64,000 nt of DNA from Methanosarcina sp. MTP4 (lineage in GTDB: Archaea > Halobacteriota > Methanosarcinia > Methanosarcinales > Methanosarcinaceae): positions 3,992,808 to 4,056,807 of the forward strand of contig NZ_CP009505.1 in assembly GCF_000970045.1 (NCBI RefSeq). The letters are read 5' to 3'. Shown one piece after another: positions 8,158-16,506 of the stretch. The stretch's first letter is position 1. Each line of letters opens with the position of its first letter. The translations under genes were made by a program, and so were the position numbers. The notes under the pieces were generated by a model. It was not told the origin of the DNA. It saw only the letters and a program-made list of their open reading frames with translations, and did not search any database.

Positions 8158-9048
8158 ATGACCGATAACGTGCAAAACAGGGAAGATATCCTTGAAAAAT
8201 ACAGGGAAGCGGGAAGAATCCTTAGCAAGGTTCGGGCCGAAGCCGCAGATATGATAAAGGTAGGAGGCAGCCTGCTTGAAGTTGCGGAGTTTGTAGAAAA
8301 CAAAACCATTGAACTTGGAGGAAAACCGGCTTTTCCCTGCAACATCTCAAGAAACGAAGAGGCGGCCCACGCAACCCCGAAAGTGGGGGACACGGACGTC
8401 TTCGGGAAAGATATGGTAAAGCTGGACCTCGGAGTCCATGTAGACGGGTACATTGCAGACTCTGCAATTACGGTGGACCTCTCAGGGAACCCGGACATCG
8501 TGAAAGCCGCAGAAACCGGGCTCCAGGCAGCCATCGATACTGTCAGGCCGGGAGTCAACACAGGAGAAATCGGGGCCGCAATCGAGAACGCCATCAGGAG
8601 CTATGACCTGAGCCCCATCCTCAACCTTACGGGACACGGGCTTTCTCAGTATGAAGCGCACGCTGATCCATCCGTCCCGAACAAACACGTTGAAGGAGGC
8701 ACAGTCCTTAAAGAAGGAGACGTGCTTGCTATCGAGCCTTTCGCAACAGACGGGGCAGGCGCAGTCCACGACGGTTCCTATACCGAGATTTACAGCCTTA
8801 TCCAGAAAAAACCGGTCCGTATGCCTGCAGTTCGAAAAGTCCTGAAACAGGTTGAAGAGTACAGGACCCTACCCTTTGCAAAACGCTGGCTTGAATCCGA
8901 CAAGCTGGAATTTGTACTCATCCAGCTAGAAAAAGCAAGAATCCTCCACGGCTACCCCGTCCTTCTGGAAAGCGGAGGAGGAATGGTAGCCCAGGCCGAA
9001 CACACGCTAATCGTAAGCTCGGACGGCTGTGAGGTCACAACAAAATAA
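8158..9048 (+). CDS. map: Methionine aminopeptidase, type II
   Basis: Removes the initiator methionine from nascent proteins. 296 residues, typical for archaeal type II enzymes, with the ~60-residue helical insert of type II (about 200-260). Metal ligands D90 (KLDLGVH), D101 (IADSAIT), H160 (LTGHGLS), E193 (AIEPFAT) and E281 (AQAEHT) are all present. The ATG at 8158 follows GGAGTTAGC. The spacer before it carries the 23-bp tandem repeat. Confidence 0.97.
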   Translation: MTDNVQNREDILEKYREAGRILSKVRAEAADMIKVGGSLLEVAEFVENKTIELGGKPAFPCNISRNEEAAHATPKVGDTDVFGKDMVKLDLGVHVDGYIADSAITVDLSGNPDIVKAAETGLQAAIDTVRPGVNTGEIGAAIENAIRSYDLSPILNLTGHGLSQYEAHADPSVPNKHVEGGTVLKEGDVLAIEPFATDGAGAVHDGSYTEIYSLIQKKPVRMPAVRKVLKQVEEYRTLPFAKRWLESDKLEFVLIQLEKARILHGYPVLLESGGGMVAQAEHTLIVSSDGCEVTTK

Positions 9049-9114
9049 ACTGAAAGGACTTGGAAGGAAATTAAATAAAAGGTAAAGGTTGAAAAAATAA
9101 ACAAAAGAAAAGAG

Positions 9115-10041
9115 TTGAGCACCTTGAAATTACAGCACCTCCTTTCAACCTTCTTTATAGCAGCTGTCCTCTCCGTAACCCTTCTTTCAGGCCCCTGCAC
9201 TGCCTCTTTCGTATCCAGCAATAAAATCACCCTGGAAAACGGCGGGATGAGCTGGGACTATGAGGAATGCATCACGGACAGGGAGGCTATTTTCTTCAGG
9301 GAACTTATAGACAGGGAAACCGGTAACAACGACAGCTTCGTAAACGCATGGGAAATCAGAAACATGGAGCTTGAGCTCCGGGACAGGCTGGAAAAATCCA
9401 TTGAAAAGAAGCCCGATGTTAAGCTCAAAGGTTCTTCAGAGACGGTAAAAGTCCGGGACGTGGAGTTCTGGCTCTCTGACGAAGCCCTGGGCACGGCATT
9501 CAAGAGTGCAACCATCACAAACACCGCCAGGGTCACCTATAGCTTTGAAGAAGGAGTAGAGGAAGAAGTAAAGAAAGAGGAAGAAAGGGAAGCCAGCACT
9601 GAGAGCGGCAACGAAATAGGCAATGAAATGGGTACTGAAACAGGCAACGAGATAGGTACTGAAACAAGCAATGAGATAGGCAACAAGACCAATACTCAAA
9701 CCAGCATCTGGTTTCTTGGTACCCCTGGCTCGGAAGTGACCATATTCCTGCCTCCCGGATATGATGTAAACAGGACAGAAGGCCTGGAAGATAAAAACGA
9801 GGAATTTGAAGACAGCCGCCAGATCCTGAAAGGCAGCTTTGGCCCCGAGGGGGAAATTACCCTCTGGTTTTCGGAAAACAAAAGTTATGAGACGGCAGCC
9901 CTGCCGGAGGTTTTAACCGGGGGCGAAGTGATGGAAAATGAAACCCTCTCAATTGAAGAACCGAAACCTGAAGAAACCCGGGCAGCTGCAGGATTTTTTG
10001 AAAACTTTCTCGGGCGACTTTGCCTGAGCCCAAAAGTTTAA
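9115..10041 (+). CDS. Secreted protein of unknown function
   Basis: About 308 residues with a clear N-terminal signal peptide (hydrophobic FFIAAVLSVTLLSG, cleavage probably near CTASF). No ATG is available; a TTG at 9115 or 9124 must be used, with a weak upstream GAG. The body is acidic. Residues about 162-195 form a low-complexity insert of GNE-IG-TET-type repeats encoded by near-repeated 24-30 bp DNA, and several NxS/T sites suit surface glycosylation. There is no C-terminal membrane anchor or PGF-CTERM signal, so it may be released or held by partners. Family not recognised. Confidence 0.7.
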   Translation: MSTLKLQHLLSTFFIAAVLSVTLLSGPCTASFVSSNKITLENGGMSWDYEECITDREAIFFRELIDRETGNNDSFVNAWEIRNMELELRDRLEKSIEKKPDVKLKGSSETVKVRDVEFWLSDEALGTAFKSATITNTARVTYSFEEGVEEEVKKEEEREASTESGNEIGNEMGTETGNEIGTETSNEIGNKTNTQTSIWFLGTPGSEVTIFLPPGYDVNRTEGLEDKNEEFEDSRQILKGSFGPEGEITLWFSENKSYETAALPEVLTGGEVMENETLSIEEPKPEETRAAAGFFENFLGRLCLSPKV

Positions 10042-10068
10042 TCAGGCTTGAAACGTATTCTGGAAAAC

Positions 10069-10356
10069 ATGCTCATAGAACAGGTTAAGCTTGAAAAAGG
10101 ATGTGCCCTTGGCCTCTGTTTTAAAATGCAGAAATATCCCCTGCTGGTCCTCAGCGCAGAGAAGGGATTCCTGATGTGCGGGTACCTTGACATCAATGCC
10201 GCAGAAGCCCTTGGAGATACCGCAGCAAAGGTAAAGGGTGTACAGAGTTTCGAGGACATGCTGAAAGCAAAAGTTGTCGAAGCAACGCCAAAAGCAAGGG
10301 AACTTGGGGTAGAACCCGGCATGACAGGCAGGGAAGCCCTGGAGAAAATGTTTTAA
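10069..10356 (+). CDS. DUF1805 family protein
   Basis: A small (95-residue) conserved protein related to Bacillus YunC. Visible signatures are LLVLSAEKGFLMCGYLD and AAEALGDTAAKVKGV, the core of the DUF1805 fold. The molecular role is unknown. I prefer the ATG at 10069, because the family normally starts one strand before EQVKLEKG; an in-frame TTG at 10048 would add seven residues. It begins shortly after the secreted-protein gene and may be co-transcribed with it. Confidence 0.85.
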   Translation: MLIEQVKLEKGCALGLCFKMQKYPLLVLSAEKGFLMCGYLDINAAEALGDTAAKVKGVQSFEDMLKAKVVEATPKARELGVEPGMTGREALEKMF

Positions 10357-10548
10357 ATCGAAAGTATCCTTTTGAACCCGCCGTATTCTTTCGGCAAATA
10401 TTTTCCTAATCTGCCAGCATTATTCCATACTACGTCCAGCAATTCAACAGTATCCAGCTTAACCGATTCCGAATGACTTTTACGTTCAGAACGTACCCGT
10501 TTCAATCCTATTCCTAACTATATTCATCAACCTAACCCCGGTTAATCC

Positions 10549-11589
10549 ATGTTATACGCTTTCGAACTCTCAGGTGAACACGAAAAACTGCCCGCTGCCG
10601 AAGTCCTTGCCTGCCTTGAAATCGAAGGGCTGGAATACAGAGTACATTCTCTGATGGACCAGTGCCTTGTTGTGGACATAACTGGCGAAGAAACAGAGCT
10701 TGAAAAGACTCTCAAGAGTAAGATGACGGAAAGGCTTGCAATGACCCACCACATACTGAAAGTGATAGGGATTTCAGAAAGCAGGCCGGAAGCAATCCTG
10801 GAACTTGCCGAAGCCTTCAAACCAGCCGCTTTTATCCGGGAAGGACAAAACTTCGTAGTCCGGGCAAAGAGGATTAAACACCATGTGGACTTCCCTGGCG
10901 AACCCCTGGAAAAGAAGATCGGAGGTTGTATTTACCGGAAAGGATTCCGGGCAAACCTCAACAACCCGGATATCGAATTCCGGCTTATCCTGAGCGAGAA
11001 AACCGTGTTCGGAGCACTTATATCGTCCGTGAACAGAAGCGCTTACGAAGCCAGGAACCCCCAGAACAAGCCCTTTTTTCACCCCGGTGTCCTTATGCCC
11101 AGGGTCGCCCGCGCCCTTGTAAACCTTTCCCGGACACTTCCCGGAGAGCTCTTCCTTGACCCCTTCTGCGGCACCGCAGGCATCCTTGTGGAAGCCGGAC
11201 TCCTGGGATCCAGGGTAATTGGAATCGACGCCCAGGAAAAACTCGTCCAGGGAGCAAGGATGAACCTGGAAGCCTTCGAAACGGATTATGCCCTGATGGA
11301 AGGAGACGCATGCAGGATCCCCCTGAAAGCCGAATCCGTGAACGCAGTCGTCACCGACCCTCCCTACGGACGTTCGGCAGCCATCCTTGCAGAGTCCCTG
11401 GAAGTACTTTATGCCGGCGCCCTTTCGGAAATTTACCGTGTCCTGAAGCCCGGAGGAATCGCCATTGTGGTCTCGGACAAGGCAGCGTTCGAATACGGGG
11501 AAAAGGCAGGCCTCAGGGTGCTTGAAATCCATGCCCAGAGAGTGCACCGAAGCCTCACCCGGACAATTACGATTTTTCAAAAAGATTAA
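10549..11589 (+). CDS. trmG10: tRNA (guanine10-N2)-methyltransferase
   Basis: THUMP-domain SAM methyltransferase of the archaeal TrmG10/Trm11 group, which makes m2G and m22G at position 10 of tRNA. 346 residues: N-terminal ferredoxin-like and THUMP domains (about 1-160) that grip the tRNA acceptor arm, then a Rossmann methyltransferase with motif I LDPFCGTAG (203-211), acidic motif II IGIDAQ (225-230) and catalytic motif IV DPPYG (270-274). The ATG at 10549 follows an AT-rich spacer. The gene converges on truA, also a tRNA modification gene. Confidence 0.93.
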   Translation: MLYAFELSGEHEKLPAAEVLACLEIEGLEYRVHSLMDQCLVVDITGEETELEKTLKSKMTERLAMTHHILKVIGISESRPEAILELAEAFKPAAFIREGQNFVVRAKRIKHHVDFPGEPLEKKIGGCIYRKGFRANLNNPDIEFRLILSEKTVFGALISSVNRSAYEARNPQNKPFFHPGVLMPRVARALVNLSRTLPGELFLDPFCGTAGILVEAGLLGSRVIGIDAQEKLVQGARMNLEAFETDYALMEGDACRIPLKAESVNAVVTDPPYGRSAAILAESLEVLYAGALSEIYRVLKPGGIAIVVSDKAAFEYGEKAGLRVLEIHAQRVHRSLTRTITIFQKD

Positions 11590-11689
11590 TAATAGAAAAA
11601 AGTTTGACTTAAGGCAGAGAACGTGGGTAAAGGGAATAAGAAAGATAGGGATGTAAGCTGTCCTCTATAAGCAACCCTTATTCCTGAAA

Positions 11690-11752
11690 TCAGGAATTTA
11701 TTTCCTGAAATCAGAAATTTATTTCCTGGAAATAAGGAATTTATTCCTTGAA
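11690..11752. repeat. 20-bp repeats overlapping the truA stop
   Basis: Four degenerate copies of TTCCTGAAATCAGGAATTTA run through the convergent trmG10/truA spacer. Each copy is itself near-palindromic (TTCCTGAAATCAGGAA), and the last one contributes the last codons and stop of truA. It could serve as a two-way terminator. Confidence 0.75.
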
Positions 11753-12559
11753 AATAAGTTCCTCGATCACTTCAGCCATTACCCTGTGCCTGAGGATATT
11801 CTTGTAGTTCTGTTCGTTTGCCCTACGGATGGAGTAGCTGTCCTCTGCCCACTCTAGGTGGAAAGGATATTTGATTTCCATGAGGGTCAACCCGTGTGCA
11901 GGAGCAGGTTCGATTCCTTCTTCGTAGATTTCGGGATTGAGCATCTGGAGCAGCCAGTCCTCATCCCTGACCCCGTTTCCAATCATGGTAAGGGCGGTTA
12001 CGATTTTCCGGACCATGTTCCAGAGAAAGGCATTACCGGTTACATCGATTTTTGTAAGCTCCCCGTCAACCCGCACTTCAATACGCTCCATGGTACGGAC
12101 CGTACTCTTGTCCCCGTCAGCTTTGGAAAAGTTCGCAAAATCGTGGGTCCCCAGAAGGAGCTTTGAAGCCTCCCTCATCTTTGAGATGTCGTATTCTTCC
12201 CCACTCATCACGTAGCGGTAGCGCCTGGAAACTGCATCCCGCCTGGCGTCAAAGGAGGGGGAAACTTCCGCATGAGCCCAGGTCCAGACAGAGGGGGGAA
12301 GTTCGGAATTGATGACTCTTGGGATTGCAAGGTTAGGCTTATCGGTATCAAAAGCAACGACCTGTTCAAGAGCATGGACTCCTGCGTCGGTCCTGCCCGC
12401 ACATGTGTAATTGGCAGATTTGGGACCTTCGATGATTTGGAGATTCCGGAGAGCTTTGAAGATCTCCCCTTCCACGGTGTCAACATTGGGTTGGATCTGG
12501 GAGCCGTGGAACTCGGTGCCTATGTATGCAAGTTTTAAAGCAACTCTCATACCAATCAT
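11741..12559 (-). CDS. truA: tRNA pseudouridine synthase TruA
   Basis: Converts uridines 38-40 of the tRNA anticodon stem to pseudouridine. 272 residues; the catalytic aspartate D58 lies in CAGRTDAGVHA, with the family motifs KLAYIGTEFHG, FDARRDAVSRRYRY and FLWNMVRKIV. An inner ATG at 12550 (MRVALKLAY) may be the true start since neither has a clear ribosome-binding site. The 3' end runs into a tandem repeat. It follows the membrane winged-helix gene on the same strand after only 3 nt, so the two are probably one transcript. Confidence 0.95.
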   Translation of the reverse strand: MIGMRVALKLAYIGTEFHGSQIQPNVDTVEGEIFKALRNLQIIEGPKSANYTCAGRTDAGVHALEQVVAFDTDKPNLAIPRVINSELPPSVWTWAHAEVSPSFDARRDAVSRRYRYVMSGEEYDISKMREASKLLLGTHDFANFSKADGDKSTVRTMERIEVRVDGELTKIDVTGNAFLWNMVRKIVTALTMIGNGVRDEDWLLQMLNPEIYEEGIEPAPAHGLTLMEIKYPFHLEWAEDSYSIRRANEQNYKNILRHRVMAEVIEELIFKE

Positions 12560-12562
12560 TGA

Positions 12563-13771
12563 TTACTTGGTCTTTTTCTTATAATAGACTTCTCGTACGA
12601 TCATCAAGCACACAACGAAGAGGCAGCCAAGAAGGAACCAGACCCCCGGATGCAAAGAAAGCGTATCGTAAAGCCCGTGGATACCCCCGAGATGGGTAAT
12701 TCCTTCAGGGGGAACAGGAGGCAGATCGTCCATACCACCCATTCCATCCAGCCCCTCTATCCCGTCCATGCTGTCCGTGTCGGGAACGTCCATACCTTCA
12801 GCGGCTTCTTCGACGGAAGCGTCTTCCATGACCCCTTCATCAACGGGTTCTTCTACAGGAGCTTCTTCGACGTACTCCGCTTCCATCGTTTCTTCAGTAG
12901 CCACATCTTCAACAGGGGCGTCATCCATTACGTCTTCAGAGGCGTCATCAACCGGGGCGTCTTCGGAAGCAAACTCTTCTTTCAGAGACTCTTCCATGAC
13001 CTCTTCATCAACGGGTTCTTCTTCCGGGGATTCGCCTGTAAAAGCTTCGTTTGCTTCCTTCGGAGCTACATCCGGCGCCTCACTCTGAGCTTCATTCTGT
13101 GGAGCTGCCTCTTCTTCAGAAAAGGATTCGATTCCCACATCCATTAACCCGGGTTCTCCGGCTTCCCCGACATCTCCTCCGGAAGTATCGTTAGCTATCA
13201 CGGCTGCCGGAACAGGGGCATTGCCGTCTTCCATTACCCCCAACCTTAGAGGAGCGGTGGCCTGGAAGACCTTTCTTGCTTTGAGGTACGCTGAGAGGTA
13301 TTCGATTCCTGCGGCCGCAAAAAACGCCGCTGCAATTACTCCTATGTACTGCTGCAGCAGGTTTATGATGGAAATTTTATCAACAGGATTTCTGGAAGGG
13401 ACCAGGATAATAAGTTTTTCCATCGCCTCGTAGATCTTAACCTGACGACCCTTTCGGCTCCATTTGATCTGCTTGACCTTGATGAGGTCGGAGTCCACAA
13501 GGGAGTCAAGGTTATACTTCACCGTAGTCAGAGGAATTTTCAGCTCCTCCGCAATATCGGTCGCAGACAGGCTCTTTTTTCCGAGCAGTTCAAGGACCTT
13601 CAGCGATGTTTCGTTGGAGAGGGTTTGGGTAATCTTTCTTGAATCTTCGTTTACGGGGAGCACCATCACCCTGTCTCCGCTTTCCCGAATCTCCTCGCCA
13701 TCCGGGAACCCTGGTCCATTAAGGTGCCCTTCAACTTCCGGAAACCCGTTTCTATCTTCCAGCTCTTTCAT
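12563..13771 (-). CDS. Membrane-anchored winged-helix regulator with long acidic loop
   Basis: 402 residues. An ArsR-like winged helix (about 45-125; SATDIAEELKIPLTTVKYNLDSLVD is the recognition region) is followed by a membrane helix (about 136-160), a ~200-residue loop extremely rich in Glu, Asp, Ala, Pro and Val with near-repeats such as EEAPVEEPVDE and VMEDA, a Met/Gly/Asp segment, and a second helix (about 373-393) with a KKKTK tail. The DNA-binding domain would lie in the cytosol and the acidic loop outside. That suits a one-component sensor that stays in the membrane; a cation or surface-charge signal is only a guess. An inner start at MVLPVNED (residue 36) is possible. Confidence 0.8.
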   Translation of the reverse strand: MKELEDRNGFPEVEGHLNGPGFPDGEEIRESGDRVMVLPVNEDSRKITQTLSNETSLKVLELLGKKSLSATDIAEELKIPLTTVKYNLDSLVDSDLIKVKQIKWSRKGRQVKIYEAMEKLIILVPSRNPVDKISIINLLQQYIGVIAAAFFAAAGIEYLSAYLKARKVFQATAPLRLGVMEDGNAPVPAAVIANDTSGGDVGEAGEPGLMDVGIESFSEEEAAPQNEAQSEAPDVAPKEANEAFTGESPEEEPVDEEVMEESLKEEFASEDAPVDDASEDVMDDAPVEDVATEETMEAEYVEEAPVEEPVDEGVMEDASVEEAAEGMDVPDTDSMDGIEGLDGMGGMDDLPPVPPEGITHLGGIHGLYDTLSLHPGVWFLLGCLFVVCLMIVREVYYKKKTK

Positions 13772-14023
13772 GTTTACGTCCTAAATTAAAAGATTGATAT
13801 TGTTATACTTTGTGAGAGGTTATGTTTTTTGAGAGGTGATTTTTGTAAGGGATTTTGTGTAGGGCATAGTAGTTTTGTAGGGCTTTACGCCCAGGTGTTT
13901 TGTGCAAGGTATTTTATGAAAGATATTTTATGAAAGGTGTTTTCTATCATATCCTGCAAGTCTACTTTGCAAGCACTTAATTGATAAATTTTAGTTATTA
14001 CTTTTTATTATACATTTATTACT
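13772..14023. other. Divergent regulator/purP spacer
   Basis: No gene. The region repeats a loose T-rich theme (TATTTTATGAAAGRTRTTTT and TTTTGTRxAAGG) six or seven times between 13815 and 13945, which may be degraded tandem repeats. Confidence 0.5.
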
Positions 14024-14036
14024 ATATTTATATATA
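14024..14036 (+). promoter_or_regulatory. purP TATA box
   Basis: TATTTATATATAG, close to the archaeal TATA consensus. Transcription would start near 14058, leaving a leader of about 45 nt before the purP ATG. Confidence 0.6.
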
Positions 14037-14102
14037 GAATCCAGACCTTAAACTTAAATATAACATCATATATTCTAATCTAAATTTTCCGTGGTAATGA
14101 TC

Positions 14103-15173
14103 ATGATCACAAAACAGCAGGTTCTCGAATTTCTTAAAAACTACGATATGGAAAACATTACAATTGCAACCGTCTGTTCTCACTCGAGCCTTCAGATCTT
14201 TGATGGAGCAAGGAAGGAAGGCTTCAGAACCCTCGGGATCTGCGTGGGCAAGCCCCCAAAATTCTATGAGGCTTTCCCGAAGGCAAAACCTGATGAGTAC
14301 CTTATTGTAGATAGTTATGAAGACATAATGAACAAAGTAGAAGAACTCCGGGAAAAAAATGTCATTATAATCCCTCACGGTTCCTTTGTCGCCTATCTCG
14401 GTACTGAGAGTTTTGCGGAAATGGCAGTCCCAACCTTTGGAAACAGGGCTGTCCTTGAATGGGAGTCGGACCGGGACATGGAAAGGGAATGGCTGCTCGG
14501 AGCTGGCATTCACATGCCCGGAAAAATCGATGACCCAAGAGAAATCAACGGGCCTGTGATGGTTAAGTACCACGGAGCAAAGGGAGGCAAAGGGTTTTTC
14601 ATTGCAAAGACCTATGAAGAGTTTGAGGAACTCGTGGACCGTACCCAGAAATATACCATCCAGGAATTCATAACCGGAACCCGTTACTACCTGCACTACT
14701 TCTACTCCCCCATCCGGGACGAGGGATACACTTTGAGCGAGGGAAGCCTTGAACTCCTTAGCATGGACCGGAGAGTGGAATCCAACGCTGACGAAATTTT
14801 CAGGCTCGGCTCCCCCCGGGAACTTGTCGAATCAGGCATCAGGCCAACCTACGTTGTCACCGGAAACGTCCCCCTCGTAGCAAGGGAATCACTCCTGCCC
14901 CTTATCTTTTCCCTTGGGGAAAGAGTAGTGGAAGAGTCCCTGGGCCTCTTCGGCGGGATGATCGGCGCCTTCTGCCTTGAAACCGTCTTCACCGACGAAC
15001 TGGAAATCAAGGTATTCGAAATCTCGGCCAGGATTGTAGCAGGGACAAACCTTTATGTTACCGGCTCCCCGTACTCGGACCTGATCGAGGAAGACATGTC
15101 CACGGGAAGAAGGATCGCCCGGGAAATAAAACTGGCAGCAGAAGCAGGAAAACTTGATAAAATAATTTCCTGA
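14103..15173 (+). CDS. purP: FAICAR synthetase PurP (formate-dependent)
   Basis: Archaeal purine synthesis enzyme that formylates AICAR using formate and ATP in place of the folate-dependent PurH reaction. ATP-grasp fold of 356 residues. Features are TVCSHSSLQIFDGARKEGF near the N-terminus, VMVKYHGAKGGKGFF (ATP-grasp lysine loop), and the C-terminal KVFEISARIVAGTNLY metal/ATP region. I choose the ATG at 14103 (MITKQQV...), as in other Methanosarcina; GTGGT lies 7 nt ahead. An ATG at 14097 is also in frame. The gene stands alone. Confidence 0.95.
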   Translation: MITKQQVLEFLKNYDMENITIATVCSHSSLQIFDGARKEGFRTLGICVGKPPKFYEAFPKAKPDEYLIVDSYEDIMNKVEELREKNVIIIPHGSFVAYLGTESFAEMAVPTFGNRAVLEWESDRDMEREWLLGAGIHMPGKIDDPREINGPVMVKYHGAKGGKGFFIAKTYEEFEELVDRTQKYTIQEFITGTRYYLHYFYSPIRDEGYTLSEGSLELLSMDRRVESNADEIFRLGSPRELVESGIRPTYVVTGNVPLVARESLLPLIFSLGERVVEESLGLFGGMIGAFCLETVFTDELEIKVFEISARIVAGTNLYVTGSPYSDLIEEDMSTGRRIAREIKLAAEAGKLDKIIS

Positions 15174-15312
15174 GGACAAAACTCCGAACCTTAAAAACTC
15201 CGAACCTTAAAAACACCAACCGTATTTACCAAGATTTTAGCCTGAAAATTCAGAGGTTATTTTAACCTCTAATTTTCCTTTTCCAGCCTGTTAATTTCCT
15301 TTTTCCAGCCTG

Positions 15313-16143
15313 TTATTTCTCACTACCGGAGAGGAAACGGGCAGCGTCTTCTTTCTGGATTTCTTCAGACAGGTCCCTGTAATACGTACAAAGTTCCTTC
15401 CCCCATTCAATTGCGTTTTTCTCGGAACTTATAAGGAATCTCTGGTCAGGTCTGCCTTTTTTATCGGTCAGGGTAATTGCCATAAACCTCTCGGTTACCG
15501 TAACCGAGGCCAGGGAGGAGCTCCCTTTGTAGACAAAGAGTCTGGAATTTTCCGGGAACAGGAAATTTTCAAGTTCTTCAGGGTAATCATTTACAACCCT
15601 TTCGAAGAAATTTTCGGTAACTATGATGGAGATATTAGTTTTTTTCATCAGGAGTTCCGCGTGAATTTCGGCAAAGGAGGGCTGGAAATAAGAGGTAAAA
15701 CGCATGACATCCCTGGACTTCATGAGGGAATCTAAAAACTCCTCAGGAGGCTCGAATATCCTGTGCAGTTCGGGTTCAATCACTTTGTAGGGACTCAGTT
15801 CTCCGAGCCTCGGGAGCAGGAATGGAGGAATCCCGCTCAGTTCCTGATTGATCCAGTAGTCGGGATTATCTTCAAAAACTTCAAGGATTCCCACCAGAGG
15901 GCTCATTTTTTCAGTAACAATGACTCCTATTTTGGAAAGGCTGTAGTACTTTCCGTCCTGCAGAACCAGCCTGTTATCCTTCAATTTTTTGATCTGCGGA
16001 AGGACCGAAGCCGAAGGAGAATCAAGCAATTTGGTAATTTCATCGATACTTTTAGAGCCATCCTTCAGAAAGAGCATTATACCCTTTCTTTTATCGGACC
16101 TTAAAAGCAAATCTAATAATGAGGATTTCTGGGAAGTATCCAA
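15313..16143 (-). CDS. FilR1/DUF1724-type winged-helix regulator (copy 1)
   Basis: 276 residues: N-terminal ArsR-like winged helix (about 1-80, with SASVLPQIKKLKDNRLV) and a C-terminal FilR1/DUF1724 domain (about 130-260) with the RFLISSEKNAIEWGKELCTYY end motif. This family includes the Msr regulators of methylotrophic methyltransferases in Methanosarcina acetivorans and FilR1 of Methanosaeta; targets here cannot be told. Two closer paralogues lie at 26203 and 27516. An inverted repeat ACTATAC-N6-GTATAGT lies about 140 nt upstream. Confidence 0.9.
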   Translation of the reverse strand: MDTSQKSSLLDLLLRSDKRKGIMLFLKDGSKSIDEITKLLDSPSASVLPQIKKLKDNRLVLQDGKYYSLSKIGVIVTEKMSPLVGILEVFEDNPDYWINQELSGIPPFLLPRLGELSPYKVIEPELHRIFEPPEEFLDSLMKSRDVMRFTSYFQPSFAEIHAELLMKKTNISIIVTENFFERVVNDYPEELENFLFPENSRLFVYKGSSSLASVTVTERFMAITLTDKKGRPDQRFLISSEKNAIEWGKELCTYYRDLSEEIQKEDAARFLSGSEK

Positions 16144-16278
16144 TTGTGTTCACCGGGGGGTAAATTTTGAAATTCTTCAAGGAGCCAAACTGGTATGGAG
16201 TTTATGTTTTTTAAAGGAGTTTTGGAAAAACCAGAAGGCTCCACAAGAAAATAGACATGCAGTAGACCAGTGTGCTAT

Positions 16279-16298
16279 ACTATACATTACCGTATAGT
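16279..16298. promoter_or_regulatory. Inverted repeat ACTATAC-N6-GTATAGT
   Basis: Perfect 7-bp arms (16279-16285, 16292-16298) in the spacer between the FilR1-type regulator and the ATPase gene. The same half-site recurs upstream of the other two FilR1-type genes. It is a candidate operator. Confidence 0.5.
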
Positions 16299-16506
16299 TT
16301 TTCACAACTAAATAAACGTTTCTATTCCCGGAGGAGGGATGAAAGAATACCTGAAGAGTAGACCCATAAATAAAATTTAGTGGTAAAGCCTATAAGGTCC
16401 TTTCAGGAAAAATAAAACATCTTATTGCATAATTTAGGTAATTAGAAAAATTATTTTAGGCAGTGAGGATTATGGTAATATTAATGAATGACGAAAGGAG
16501 GGAAAA

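Noticed and set aside
10774-11580. 268-codon open frame on the minus strand
   Set aside because: Antisense to the well-supported tRNA methyltransferase gene, with no recognisable domain.
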